Below, one piece after another: positions 1 to 6,859 of a stretch of 64,000 bases of DNA; positions within the stretch are counted from its first letter, which is position 1; each line of letters begins with the position of its first letter. The notes beneath the pieces were generated by a model, which worked only from the letters and a program-made list of their open reading frames with translations, was not told where the DNA came from and did no database searches. Where the stretch lies: the NCBI RefSeq assembly GCF_018228765.1, contig NZ_CP073695.1, positions 2,046,001 through 2,110,000 on the forward strand, written 5' to 3'. Made by a program: the position numbers and the translations under genes. Source of the DNA: Halorubrum ruber (GTDB lineage Archaea; Halobacteriota; Halobacteria; Halobacteriales; Haloferacaceae).

Positions 1-794
1 CGACCGACGAGGAGACGGCCGAGGACGCCGAGATCGACACCGACGAGTACGACTTCGAACCCCGCATCATCGCGCTCGGCGCCGGGCACGTGTTCCCCAC
101 CGTCGAGGAGGCGTTCGTCGGCGGCGCCGTCGGCGACGAGGGCACGATCGACGTCCCCGCCGAGGACGCCTTCGGCGAGTACGACCCCGACGAGGTCGAG
201 ACGGTCAAGGCCGACAAGATCCCCGAGGACGACCGCTACCCCGGCGCGCAGGTCCAGATCGACAACCAGCAGGGCCACCTCGAGACGATCATCGGCGGCC
301 GCGCCCGCGTCGACTTCAACCACCCGCTGGCCGGCGAGGACCTCGAGTACGAGTACGAGATCCTCGAAGCGATCGACGACCGCGAAGAGCAGGCCGCCGG
401 CATGCTCGGGATGTACCTCCAGGAGGCCCCCGAGGTCCGTATCGAGACGGAGACCGAGGAGGAGGAGACCGTCACCGAGGACGACGACGGCGAGGAGACC
501 GTCGAGACCGAGGAGGTCGAGAAGGACGTCCTCTACGTCACGGCGACGCAGGCGATGCAGATGAACCAGCAGTGGATGTTCCAGAAACAGCAGATCGCGC
601 AGGACCTCATGGACCGCCTCGACCTCGACCGCGTGGTCATCGAGGAGGTCATCGAGGGCGGCGGCATGGGCGGTCTCGGCGGCATGATGGGCGGCATGGG
701 CGGCGCCGGCGGCGGCGACGTCGACATCGAGGAGGCGCTCGAAGACGTCGACGTCGACGCCGACGAGATCGTCGACGAGATCGACGAAGAGTAG
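1..794 (+). CDS. FKBP-type peptidyl-prolyl isomerase, SlyD-like (5' end outside window)
   Basis: Open from the window edge in frame 3 to a TAG stop; 264 residues are visible. The segment LGAGHVFPTVEEAFVGGAVG followed by a DAFGEYDP motif is the second half of a SlyD-type FKBP core with its inserted-flap region. After it come a Glu-rich linker, a helical segment (VLYVTATQAMQMNQQWMFQK), a Gly/Met-rich stretch and a highly acidic tail, the layout of long archaeal FKBPs. Known role of the family: cytoplasmic prolyl isomerase and chaperone. The start lies upstream of the window, so the true length is unknown. A T-run follows the stop. Confidence 0.85.
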   Translation, partial: TDEETAEDAEIDTDEYDFEPRIIALGAGHVFPTVEEAFVGGAVGDEGTIDVPAEDAFGEYDPDEVETVKADKIPEDDRYPGAQVQIDNQQGHLETIIGGRARVDFNHPLAGEDLEYEYEILEAIDDREEQAAGMLGMYLQEAPEVRIETETEEEETVTEDDDGEETVETEEVEKDVLYVTATQAMQMNQQWMFQKQQIAQDLMDRLDLDRVVIEEVIEGGGMGGLGGMMGGMGGAGGGDVDIEEALEDVDVDADEIVDEIDEE

Positions 795-822
795 TCGACT
801 CCGCTTTCCTATCCACCCGAAT

Positions 823-835
823 TTCGCGTTTTTCC
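823..835 (+). terminator. possible T-run terminator
   Basis: Five consecutive Ts after a GC-rich stretch, about 30 nt after the FKBP stop. Archaeal termination often needs only a T-run; position is the main argument. Confidence 0.35.
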
Positions 836-927
836 TGCCCGGCGAGCGGCCGCCCTCGCTTCGCCGCGAGCGGCCGCTCCGACCGGCGAACGGAGCCCTT
901 TTGCCCGCCGACGCGTCCACACCGAGT

Positions 928-1188
928 ATGGAGATCGAACGGGCACGCGAGGACGCGCTCGTCGCCGGGGTCGCGGGCGCGGCGACGGTCGCGCTCGCGC
1001 TGCTGTCGAGTTTCACCGGCGTCGTCTCGGTCGCGACGCTCCCGACGCTGGCGCCGCTCGCCGTGTACGCGCTGTACCTCTTCTCGCGGAAGGGCGGGCC
1101 GTACGGGGCCGCCGACACCGCGCGCAACTGGGCGGTCGCGGCGGCCGTCGTCGGCGCGGTGGTGCTCCTCGCGTCCGCCGTACTGTAG
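928..1188 (+). CDS. small two- to three-segment membrane protein
   Basis: 86 residues, starting MEIERAREDALVAG. Three hydrophobic stretches (roughly residues 11-33, 36-48 and 67-86) separated by a basic KGGPYG loop suggest an integral membrane protein. The ATG at 928 is preferred over an upstream TTG because a CCCTTTTGC box lies about 28 nt upstream, giving a leaderless transcript. No family recognised; function unknown. Confidence 0.65.
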   Translation: MEIERAREDALVAGVAGAATVALALLSSFTGVVSVATLPTLAPLAVYALYLFSRKGGPYGAADTARNWAVAAAVVGAVVLLASAVL

Positions 1189-1214
1189 GCTCGGAACGCC
1201 GACGAACGGCCGCC

Positions 1215-1955
1215 TCAGGCGATGTCGCGGCTCGTGTCGACGGCGACCTCGTCGGTGAGCTTCAGCTTCAGCGGCTCTTCGAGGGCGGCGCCACCCCGGA
1301 ACTTGGGGACGACAAGGCGGTTCGCGATCTCGGTCCCGGTGACGGTGGTGCGGAGGTCGAACACCACGTCCGCGACCTGCTCCGTGACGCGTCGCGTCCG
1401 CGGGTCCTCGCCGCCGCGGAGCGCGTGGAGCAGCGCGACGCCGCCGGCGTCGACCACCCGCGACCGCACGTCGTCGAGGAACTCGGCGTACGCCGCCGGG
1501 GACGCGCTCTCTTCTACCGGCCCCACGGAGTCGACGATCAGCGTGCCCTCCTCGGGGAGATCGTCGGTCAGCGACGCCAACTCGTGGAGGTCGCCGGCGT
1601 CGTCCGTGGCCTCGACGCTCGTCTCCTCGTCGCCGTCGCGGCTGAGCGCCGCGGCCACCGCGTCGGCGGACCGGACGGTCGTCAGGTAGCGGCACTCCCG
1701 GACCCGGGCGAACCGGTTCAAGATGAGTTCGGACTGGCTGTCGGGGTTCGCCTTCAACACGACGACGCTACCGCTCGGGAGCCCTCCGCCGAACTGTCGG
1801 TCCAGCACCGAGATCCCAGTCGGAAGCGTCTCCATACGATCGCTGCCGCCTGTGGACGCTTGGGTCTGTCGATGGCGGCTCTCTCGGCCGCTCGTGACCC
1901 CGTCGTCCGCCGTTTCGGCGCCGCCGGTAGGGGCGATCCTCACGCGATCTGCCAC
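1215..1955 (-). CDS. RAD55/KaiC-like RecA-fold protein with degenerate P-loop
   Basis: 246 residues. From the internal METLPTGISVLDRQFGGGLP (about residue 41) onward the protein matches the start of RAD55/KaiC-like domains, where a Walker A loop should follow. Here the loop reads VLKANPDSQSELIL, without the GK[ST] signature, so nucleotide binding is probably lost. A Walker B-like TLIVDSVGP strand is kept. The upstream 40 residues are low-complexity; translation may start at 1835 instead. The start overlaps the end of the MinD-like gene by 16 nt, so the two are probably co-transcribed. Function unknown; haloarchaeal genomes carry many such RecA-fold signalling proteins. Confidence 0.6.
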   Translation of the reverse strand: MADRVRIAPTGGAETADDGVTSGRESRHRQTQASTGGSDRMETLPTGISVLDRQFGGGLPSGSVVVLKANPDSQSELILNRFARVRECRYLTTVRSADAVAAALSRDGDEETSVEATDDAGDLHELASLTDDLPEEGTLIVDSVGPVEESASPAAYAEFLDDVRSRVVDAGGVALLHALRGGEDPRTRRVTEQVADVVFDLRTTVTGTEIANRLVVPKFRGGAALEEPLKLKLTDEVAVDTSRDIA

Positions 1956-2662
1956 CCGCTCGCCGCCTCGATCTCGCCGAGCCGTGAAGCGAGGCCGTCG
2001 TACGCGCTCCGGACGCCCGGATCGGACAGCGGGGCGGCCCCGCCGTCCGGAATCGCGCCGAGGACGGGACAGCCGAGCAGCGTCCCCACCCGATCCGGCA
2101 CGTCCGTCTCGCCGATCACGACGGCTCCGACCGGCGGGCAGTCGAGCCGGCGGGCGATCGCCGCCGTCTTCGCGGCGTCGCGGAGCGCGGCGCGTCGGAG
2201 CGGCGTCGCGATCAGCGCGCGGTCTGCCGCCCGCAGCGGCGCGGCCACGTCCGGCGACGCGCCCGCTGGACTGTCGAGCAGGACCGGCGCACCCTCGGGC
2301 GTCGCGCCGTCGAGCGCGTCGAACGTCGCGTCCGCGTCGACCGACCGCGGCGCATCGGGAGCCGCGAGCACCGTCGGCGCCGAGCGGTCGGGACGGACCG
2401 GCTCCGTCCCGCGAACCGCTTCGAGGACGGTCCGCGCCTCAGTCCCGTCGGCGCGACGGCCGGCACTGATCGGCGGGCCCTCGGCTCCGGCCTCCGTTGG
2501 GCCCTCGGACCTCGTCTCCGCGGCCAGCCGCGCGAGGTTCGGGAGGTCCCAGTCGGCGTCGGCCGCGACGACCGGCGCGCCGCGCCGCGAGAGCGCGCGG
2601 GCGAGCCCGAGGGTGGTCGTCGTCTTTCCGCTTCCGCCCTTGCCGCCGGCGACGGCTATCAC
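1940..2662 (-). CDS. MinD/ParA-family P-loop ATPase
   Basis: 240 residues beginning MIAVAGGKGGSGKTTTT, the deviant Walker A of the MinD/ParA group with its signature lysine (GKGGSGKT). VVAADADWDLPNL is the conserved switch region and VLLDSPAG the Walker B-like strand. These ATPases usually position other proteins on membranes or DNA. No C-terminal membrane-targeting helix is obvious. It is first in a two-gene unit with the RAD55-like protein. Whether it acts in localisation, chemosensory positioning or metal-cluster assembly cannot be told from sequence; haloarchaea have several MinD paralogues. Confidence 0.85.
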   Translation of the reverse strand: MIAVAGGKGGSGKTTTTLGLARALSRRGAPVVAADADWDLPNLARLAAETRSEGPTEAGAEGPPISAGRRADGTEARTVLEAVRGTEPVRPDRSAPTVLAAPDAPRSVDADATFDALDGATPEGAPVLLDSPAGASPDVAAPLRAADRALIATPLRRAALRDAAKTAAIARRLDCPPVGAVVIGETDVPDRVGTLLGCPVLGAIPDGGAAPLSDPGVRSAYDGLASRLGEIEAASGWQIA

Positions 2663-2711
2663 GGCGGGCGTGGGTCGGTATCCGGTATAAAAAGTCGGCC
2701 GTGAACTGGCG

Positions 2712-3086
2712 TTAGTCCTGACAGCAGCCGCCGGCCTCGCCGCCGAAGTCGACCGCGAGGGGCTCGGAGATGGCCTCGTTGACCGCTTCGAGCGTGTCCT
2801 CGAGCTCGTCTTGCGCGTCGAGGTACTCGCTCATCACCGGCATCGAGTGGAGTTCATCCTGCGCCTCCTGAACGCGCTGGAGCCCGTCGTTCGTCGCCTG
2901 TCCGGTCTGCCGGGCCTGCATGAACTCCGCGCGCAGCTGCTCGAACTCGTCGATCCGCTCTTGGACTTCCTCGTCGCGCTGGACCGCGGCTCTCGCCTCC
3001 TCGAAGCGCTCGTACTCCGGGGTTTCGGCGATCCGCTCGCCGAGCTCTCGGCCGAGGTCCTCGATGGAGACCTGTTCGACGCTCAT
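2712..3086 (-). CDS. YlbF/YmcA-like helical protein
   Basis: 124 residues, ATG chosen at 3086 because the open frame upstream is only the shadow of the esterase gene. Almost entirely charged helix (residues 10-108) with the pattern of the YlbF/YmcA family (EYERFEEARAAVQRDEEVQERIDEFEQLR segment, then a second helix pair). Ends in GGEAGGCCQD, with a Cys pair that could bind metal or a cluster. In Bacillus, YlbF and YmcA join YaaT in a complex that affects RNase Y and carries Fe-S clusters; whether this applies in archaea is unknown. Confidence 0.7.
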   Translation of the reverse strand: MSVEQVSIEDLGRELGERIAETPEYERFEEARAAVQRDEEVQERIDEFEQLRAEFMQARQTGQATNDGLQRVQEAQDELHSMPVMSEYLDAQDELEDTLEAVNEAISEPLAVDFGGEAGGCCQD

Positions 3087-3157
3087 ATCCGGACATCGTG
3101 GCCGAGCGGTTTGAACCTGCCGGAGCCGGGGGTCGGCGGGGTCGACCTCGGTGCCCG

Positions 3158-3835
3158 CTACGCCGTCCGCGACGCGACGAACTCGACGACCGCCTCTAGC
3201 TCCTGCGGGCCGATGCCGTGGCCGCCCGGGAAGCTCCCGTGAGTGACGTCTGCGCCGACGGATTCGAGCTGGTCGACGGCCGCCGTCGTCCGCGACTCGG
3301 GGATCACGCGATCGCCCGCACCGGCGCCGACGAAGACGGGCTTGCCTTCGATCCCGTCCGGGTTCAGATCCGCGTGCGACTCCGCGAGGTAGCCGTGGAG
3401 CGCGACGACCCACGCGTAGCGGTCGGGGGCTTCGAGGAGGAGCGAGAGGCTGGTGATCGCGCCCTGGCTGAACCCGAGCAGCCCGATCCGGTCGGCGTCG
3501 AGCCCGTAGGCGTCGACCGCGGCCTCGACGCTCTCGACGATCAGGTCGAGGCTCCGGCGGAAGTCCTCGGCGTCGGGCTGGCTCGACTCCAGTCCCCCCG
3601 CCGAGAGGTCGAGTTCGTACCACGTGTACCCGCCCTGGAGCGGGTCGGGCGCGCGGAGGCTGACGACGTGGTGGTCGTCCGGCAGTTCGGCGGCGACCGG
3701 GAGCAGGTCCTCTTCGTCGGCGCCGCGGCCGTGGAGGACGAAGACGGCGGGCGCGGGCTCGTCGTCGGTCCCGTCGTCGGGCGCGACGTGGACGTGTTCG
3801 AGGGGGAGGTCGGCGTCGGGCGCGGTGTCTGGCAT
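3158..3835 (-). CDS. phospholipase/carboxylesterase family alpha/beta hydrolase
   Basis: 225 residues from MPDTAPDADLPL; an 18-residue upstream extension is possible but less likely. Family marks: FVLHGRGADEEDL (oxyanion loop), LGFSQGA (nucleophile elbow, catalytic Ser), GAGDRVIP (catalytic Asp) and FPGGHGI (catalytic His). Size and motifs fit the YpfH/LYPLA group that cleaves carboxyl esters or thioesters of small substrates in the cytoplasm. Substrate not predictable. Confidence 0.85.
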   Translation of the reverse strand: MPDTAPDADLPLEHVHVAPDDGTDDEPAPAVFVLHGRGADEEDLLPVAAELPDDHHVVSLRAPDPLQGGYTWYELDLSAGGLESSQPDAEDFRRSLDLIVESVEAAVDAYGLDADRIGLLGFSQGAITSLSLLLEAPDRYAWVVALHGYLAESHADLNPDGIEGKPVFVGAGAGDRVIPESRTTAAVDQLESVGADVTHGSFPGGHGIGPQELEAVVEFVASRTA

Positions 3836-4014
3836 GGGTGCCGACTTGTCGAGGACGGCGGTTAGGTCCGTCGGCCGCGGCAGGCACACGAGGACGCTCG
3901 GCGAGAGTGAACACCGGCCGACGCCGTCGGCCCCGGAATCTGGTAACCGGGAGGGGTTACACCATCCGTCGCCGAACGCGCCGTTTAACCGTCCTGCCGC
4001 ACAATTCGCTCGAT

Positions 4015-5058
4015 ATGAGCGGCTCCACGGAGGGCGACCTCACGAAGACCGGGATGGCCCTGAAACACGACCGCGAGTGGGACTACGAACTCGACCGGAT
4101 CTTAGAGGCCATCGAGGAGCGCGACGCCTCGAAGGTCGGGCTCCAGTTCCCCGAGGGGCTCAAGCGCCGCGGTCCGAAGGTCGCCGACGACCTCCGCGAG
4201 GTCGCGCCCGACGACGTCACCTTCATGCTCTCCGGGCAGCCCTGCTACGGCGCCTGCGACCTCGACACGTACCTGATGCGCCGCACGGACGTGTTCGTCC
4301 ACTTCGGCCACACGCCGATGAAGGAGTCCGACAGCATCGTCTACGTCCCCCTGTTCTCGAACGTCGACCCCTTCCCGATCATGGAGGACGCGCTCGACGA
4401 GGAGCTGACCGCTCCGGAGGAGGACGCCGACGTGGGCCTCGTCACCACGGCCCAGCACATGAACCGGTTCGAGGAGATGACCGACTGGCTCGAAGAGCGC
4501 GGCTACGAGGTCCACACCCGCCGGGGCGACGACCGCCTCACGAAGGAGGGGCAGGTGCTCGGCTGTAACTACGCCTCCGCTGACATCGACGCCGAGCAGG
4601 TGCTGTACGTCGGCGGCGGGAAGTTCCACCCGGTCGGGCTCGCGATGGAGCACCCCGACAAGCGCGTCGTCATCGCCGACCCCGTCAACAACGCCGTCTC
4701 GGTCGCGGAACACGACCAGTTCCTCAAGCAGCGCTACGCCGCGGTCCACAAGGCGATGGACGCCGAGAAGTGGGGCGTCATCTTCTGTACGAAGATCGGC
4801 CAGGGCCGCTGGGAGAAGGCCCAGGAGATCGTCGACAACAACGACAACGCCTACCTGATCACCATGGACGAGGTGACGCCGGACCGCCTGCGCAACTTCG
4901 ACATGGACGCGTTCGTCAACACCGGCTGCCCCCGGATCACGACCGACGACGGCCCGCGGTTCCACAAGCCGATGCTGACGCCCGGCGAGTACGAGGCCGC
5001 CATCGGCGAGAAGCCGCTCGACTCGATCGAGTTCGACACGTTCCACGACACCTGGTAG
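4015..5058 (+). CDS. dph2: diphthamide biosynthesis enzyme Dph2 (2-(3-amino-3-carboxypropyl)histidine synthase)
   Basis: 347 residues. Archaeal Dph2 is a noncanonical radical-SAM enzyme that moves the 3-amino-3-carboxypropyl group of SAM to a histidine of elongation factor aEF2, the first step of diphthamide synthesis. The three cluster cysteines are visible in GQPCYGACD, LGCNYA and NTGCPRI, one per subdomain. VGLQFPEGLKRRG is the family's N-terminal signature. A GTTTAACC box about 27 nt before the ATG suggests a leaderless mRNA. Immediately after the stop lies a fragment of the repeat element described at 5061. Confidence 0.92.
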   Translation: MSGSTEGDLTKTGMALKHDREWDYELDRILEAIEERDASKVGLQFPEGLKRRGPKVADDLREVAPDDVTFMLSGQPCYGACDLDTYLMRRTDVFVHFGHTPMKESDSIVYVPLFSNVDPFPIMEDALDEELTAPEEDADVGLVTTAQHMNRFEEMTDWLEERGYEVHTRRGDDRLTKEGQVLGCNYASADIDAEQVLYVGGGKFHPVGLAMEHPDKRVVIADPVNNAVSVAEHDQFLKQRYAAVHKAMDAEKWGVIFCTKIGQGRWEKAQEIVDNNDNAYLITMDEVTPDRLRNFDMDAFVNTGCPRITTDDGPRFHKPMLTPGEYEAAIGEKPLDSIEFDTFHDTW

Positions 5059-5060
5059 AG

Positions 5061-5124
5061 CGGCGCGAAGCGCCTTTCGAACGACAGCGAGCGTGCGCTG
5101 TCCTCGCGGCTGGGGCTTTGGGGG
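5061..5124 (+). repeat. 3' fragment of the structured-RNA element
   Basis: Starts 3 nt after the dph2 stop. It matches the 3' end of copy 1: GCGCCTTTCGAACGACAG, then AGCGAGCG, a short divergent stretch, and the invariant CGGCTGGGGCTTTGG. The 5' half (P1, P2 and the 5' strand of P3) is absent, so it cannot form the RNA fold; a decayed or truncated copy. Confidence 0.8.
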
Positions 5125-5214
5125 AGTTCTTCGGGGTATCTGACTCCGTTTCCGTTCTCCGGACACGCTGTTTCTCCGCCATCGATCGCTCAGTACGGGT
5201 GACTGATATGTCGG

Positions 5215-5421
5215 CTACGTTTCCGCATACAGGAGGGTTCGTCGACACTCAGGGCAAACGTACGGAACTGGCGTCAGAATCTCGTCCGCTCGGATACTAC
5301 TGAGAAATCCGTCGTCCGTCGATGGTGAAACGATGGATAGTTCGCCAACGGCGTCGGTTCCTTGTAGTTCCATCCGTTCCAGTGGTTCCTCGCAATCGGG
5401 ACACGTCTTCTCGGAGGGCAT
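5215..5421 (-). CDS. small zinc-ribbon protein
   Basis: 68 residues: MPSEKTCPDCEEPLERME near the N-terminus and VPYVCPECRRTLLY near the C-terminus form a CxxC...CxxC zinc ribbon. An AT-rich box (ATTAATTTT, 5448-5456) sits about 30 nt upstream of the ATG, fitting a leaderless gene. Base composition is lower in GC than the neighbours. No specific function; similar stand-alone ribbons are common in haloarchaea. Confidence 0.75.
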   Translation of the reverse strand: MPSEKTCPDCEEPLERMELQGTDAVGELSIVSPSTDDGFLSSIRADEILTPVPYVCPECRRTLLYAET

Positions 5422-5564
5422 ACCTGTCGAAAGTATGGTTGCCCCTCCGGAAAATTAATTCGATGTGGTCTCTGGTTCGGACAGAACTGTATTCGTTCTA
5501 ACAGAGATCGAGACGCAGCATCCATCTACCGGCCGTTTCACTTGAGATAGTACTTATAAATTAG

Positions 5565-5572
5565 AATTTCAT
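5565..5572. repeat. 8-bp target-site duplication, left
   Basis: AATTTCAT directly before the left terminal inverted repeat; the same 8 bp recur at 6217-6224 directly after the right one. 8-bp duplications are typical of IS6-family transposition. Confidence 0.85.
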
Positions 5573-5749
5573 GGCTCTGTTGAAATCCTTAGGAAGTGAC
5601 ACACTTTGACCAGGGCGTGGTCAGTATAGCGGTAGCGGTGAGCGATAGCGGGAGTACGTGTAGTACGTCGTGAGTGAGGTCATTTATAAACCAGAGTGCG
5701 GTGTTGCTGTCGGCTGTTTATAAGTGACTGACGCCACCGCGGCGAGTGT

Positions 5750-6070
5750 CTCCAAAGCCCCAGCCGGGAGGGCGTCGTACGCTCGCTGTCGTTCGAAAGG
5801 CGCGAAGCGCCTTTCGTGATGACGAGAGAGCTTTGCTCTCTCGAACCACGCTCCTCGGTCGCTCACTCCGTTCGCTCCCTGCGGTGCTTACGTCGCCTAC
5901 GACGCCCTCACGGCTGCCCCTTTGAGTCCCGCCCCACACAGCGACCGCACCTCACGCCTCCCCAACCTCGCCGCTCACGCCCTGCGGGCGTTCGCGGCGT
6001 CCCTCGCGCGTGCGACTCGCGCCCTCCGGGCGCTCGTCGGCACGCGCCACCGCACTCCTTTTATAAGCGC
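5750..6070 (-). ncRNA. putative structured RNA, copy 1
   Basis: RNA sense is minus. P1 is 6006-6047: GCGCGTG/CACGCGC, CGAC/GTCG, a GA/GA loop, GCGCCC/GGGCGC, GGA triloop. P2 is 5970-5998: GCCGC/GCGGC, GA/GA, ACGCCC/GGGCGT, GCA triloop. P3 joins 5898-5926 with 5750-5779: CTC/GAG, AAAG/CTTT, GGG/GGG internal loop, CAGCCG/CGGCTG, then 12 further pairs (GAGGGCGTCGTA/TACGACGCCCTC). Inside P3 are extra hairpins, GAGAGAG/CTCTCTC and GAAAGGCGC/GCGCCTTTC. The likely start is near 6070, ~26 nt after the AATTTAAATA box (6091-6100); a closer CTTTTATAAG box (6058-6067) would start inside P1. Start and end are inferred. Confidence 0.7.
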
Positions 6071-6100
6071 TCGTCGCCGTGGCTCACGGCAATTTAAATA
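6058..6100 (-). promoter_or_regulatory. tandem TATA boxes of RNA copy 1
   Basis: AATTTAAATA at 6091-6100 and CTTTTATAAG at 6058-6067 (minus-strand promoter). The same pair at 24-26 nt spacing precedes the RNA core in all four copies, which argues that it is functional. Confidence 0.6.
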
Positions 6101-6216
6101 CTGAATCGCTGCTACCGATCTGCGATACTCACTCCCGAAACCGATCGAAAAGCACCATTCAGCGACCGGGTGTTTCATCCTAATTTATATTTGAAGAATA
6201 GGGTTTCAACAGAGCC

Positions 6217-6224
6217 AATTTCAT
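6217..6224. repeat. 8-bp target-site duplication, right
   Basis: AATTTCAT, identical to 5565-5572. Confidence 0.85.
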
Positions 6225-6263
6225 CAAATCCCCTTTCCGATTTGATTCCGTCCCAATCGGTCG

Positions 6264-6479
6264 TCACGCCTCGTCCGGCGGGTTCAGGAAGAGCCCGTCG
6301 ACGACGAGGGCGCCGGCCGCGAGCGACCCGCCGGCGACGGGGAGCGTGTACCCACGGACGACGAGCGACGTCGCCGCGTATGCGGCGCAGAACGCGAGGG
6401 GGATCGCGAGCAGAACGAGGTCGGCGCGGTCGACCCCGCCGAGGTCCGGCGACCGGGCCTCCCGGTGCCGCCCGCTCAT
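6264..6479 (-). CDS. small two-TM membrane protein
   Basis: 71 residues with two hydrophobic helices (about residues 21-40 and 47-64). Its ATG overlaps the stop of the upstream ribbon-helix-helix gene (ATGA), so the two are translationally coupled. No family recognised; may be a partner of the coupled regulator. Confidence 0.65.
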   Translation of the reverse strand: MSGRHREARSPDLGGVDRADLVLLAIPLAFCAAYAATSLVVRGYTLPVAGGSLAAGALVVDGLFLNPPDEA

Positions 6480-6676
6480 TCCATGTACCCTAAGTCCCGG
6501 AGCTTCTGGGCGATCTGTTTCGCCTCCGCCTCGGAGACCCCCTCGTCGGACTCCATCTCTTGGACGACGACGTGTTTCACGAACTCCTTCACCGAACCGA
6601 ACGGCTCGTCTTCGATGTACGCCTCGACGTCCGCAACGAACTCCTTCCGCAGCGAGATCGTGGTGTAGTCGCTCAT
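6476..6676 (-). CDS. ribbon-helix-helix (CopG/MetJ-like) protein
   Basis: 66 residues. MSDYTTISLRKEFVADVEAYI has the short beta strand plus helix pattern of ribbon-helix-helix DNA-binding proteins, followed by SVKEFVKHVVVQEME as the second helix. A C-terminal helical tail resembles an antitoxin tail, but the coupled downstream gene encodes a membrane protein, not a known toxin. Probably a transcription regulator; target unknown. Confidence 0.7.
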   Translation of the reverse strand: MSDYTTISLRKEFVADVEAYIEDEPFGSVKEFVKHVVVQEMESDEGVSEAEAKQIAQKLRDLGYME

Positions 6677-6859
6677 TGCCGGACCCCTCTCGCCGCGATC
6701 TGATAAATCTTAATTACATCTAATTACTTGCCGTCGCGCTCCGGAAACCCCTGTCCGTCGACGGACGACGAGGCAAGGAAGCTCCCGTACCGCGGCGCGA
6801 ACCTGTCGATTCCGCCGGATCCTCGGCCCTTTTGAGGAAGCGACCCGTGGTTGTAATCG

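Larger units (their letters stand above)
5573..6216. mobile_element. MITE-like element, copy 1 (complete, 644 bp, IS6-like ends)
   Basis: The ends are inverted repeats: GGCTCTGTTGAAATCCT at 5573-5589 and, reversed, GGCTCTGTTGAAACCCT at 6200-6216 (16 of 17 identical). They resemble IS6-family ends such as IS26 GGCACTGTTGCAAA. Perfect 8-bp duplications flank it. There is no transposase; the longer open frames inside are Arg/Ser/Pro-rich shadows. The interior carries the structured-RNA core on the minus strand (5750-6070) with TATA-like boxes. It must have been moved in trans. It sits between a zinc-ribbon gene and a small membrane-protein gene and breaks neither. Confidence 0.85.

Noticed and set aside
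649-1695. Long Arg-rich open frames antisense to the FKBP and RAD55-like genes
   Set aside because: High-GC genomes leave stop-free shadows opposite real genes; composition is Arg/Gly/Pro-rich and no domain is present. The same applies to many other long antisense frames in the window.
5750-6070. SRP RNA, RNase P RNA or a riboswitch as identity of the repeated core
   Set aside because: SRP and RNase P RNAs are single-copy and their universal motifs are absent; the four copies are not placed upstream of related genes as a riboswitch would be.
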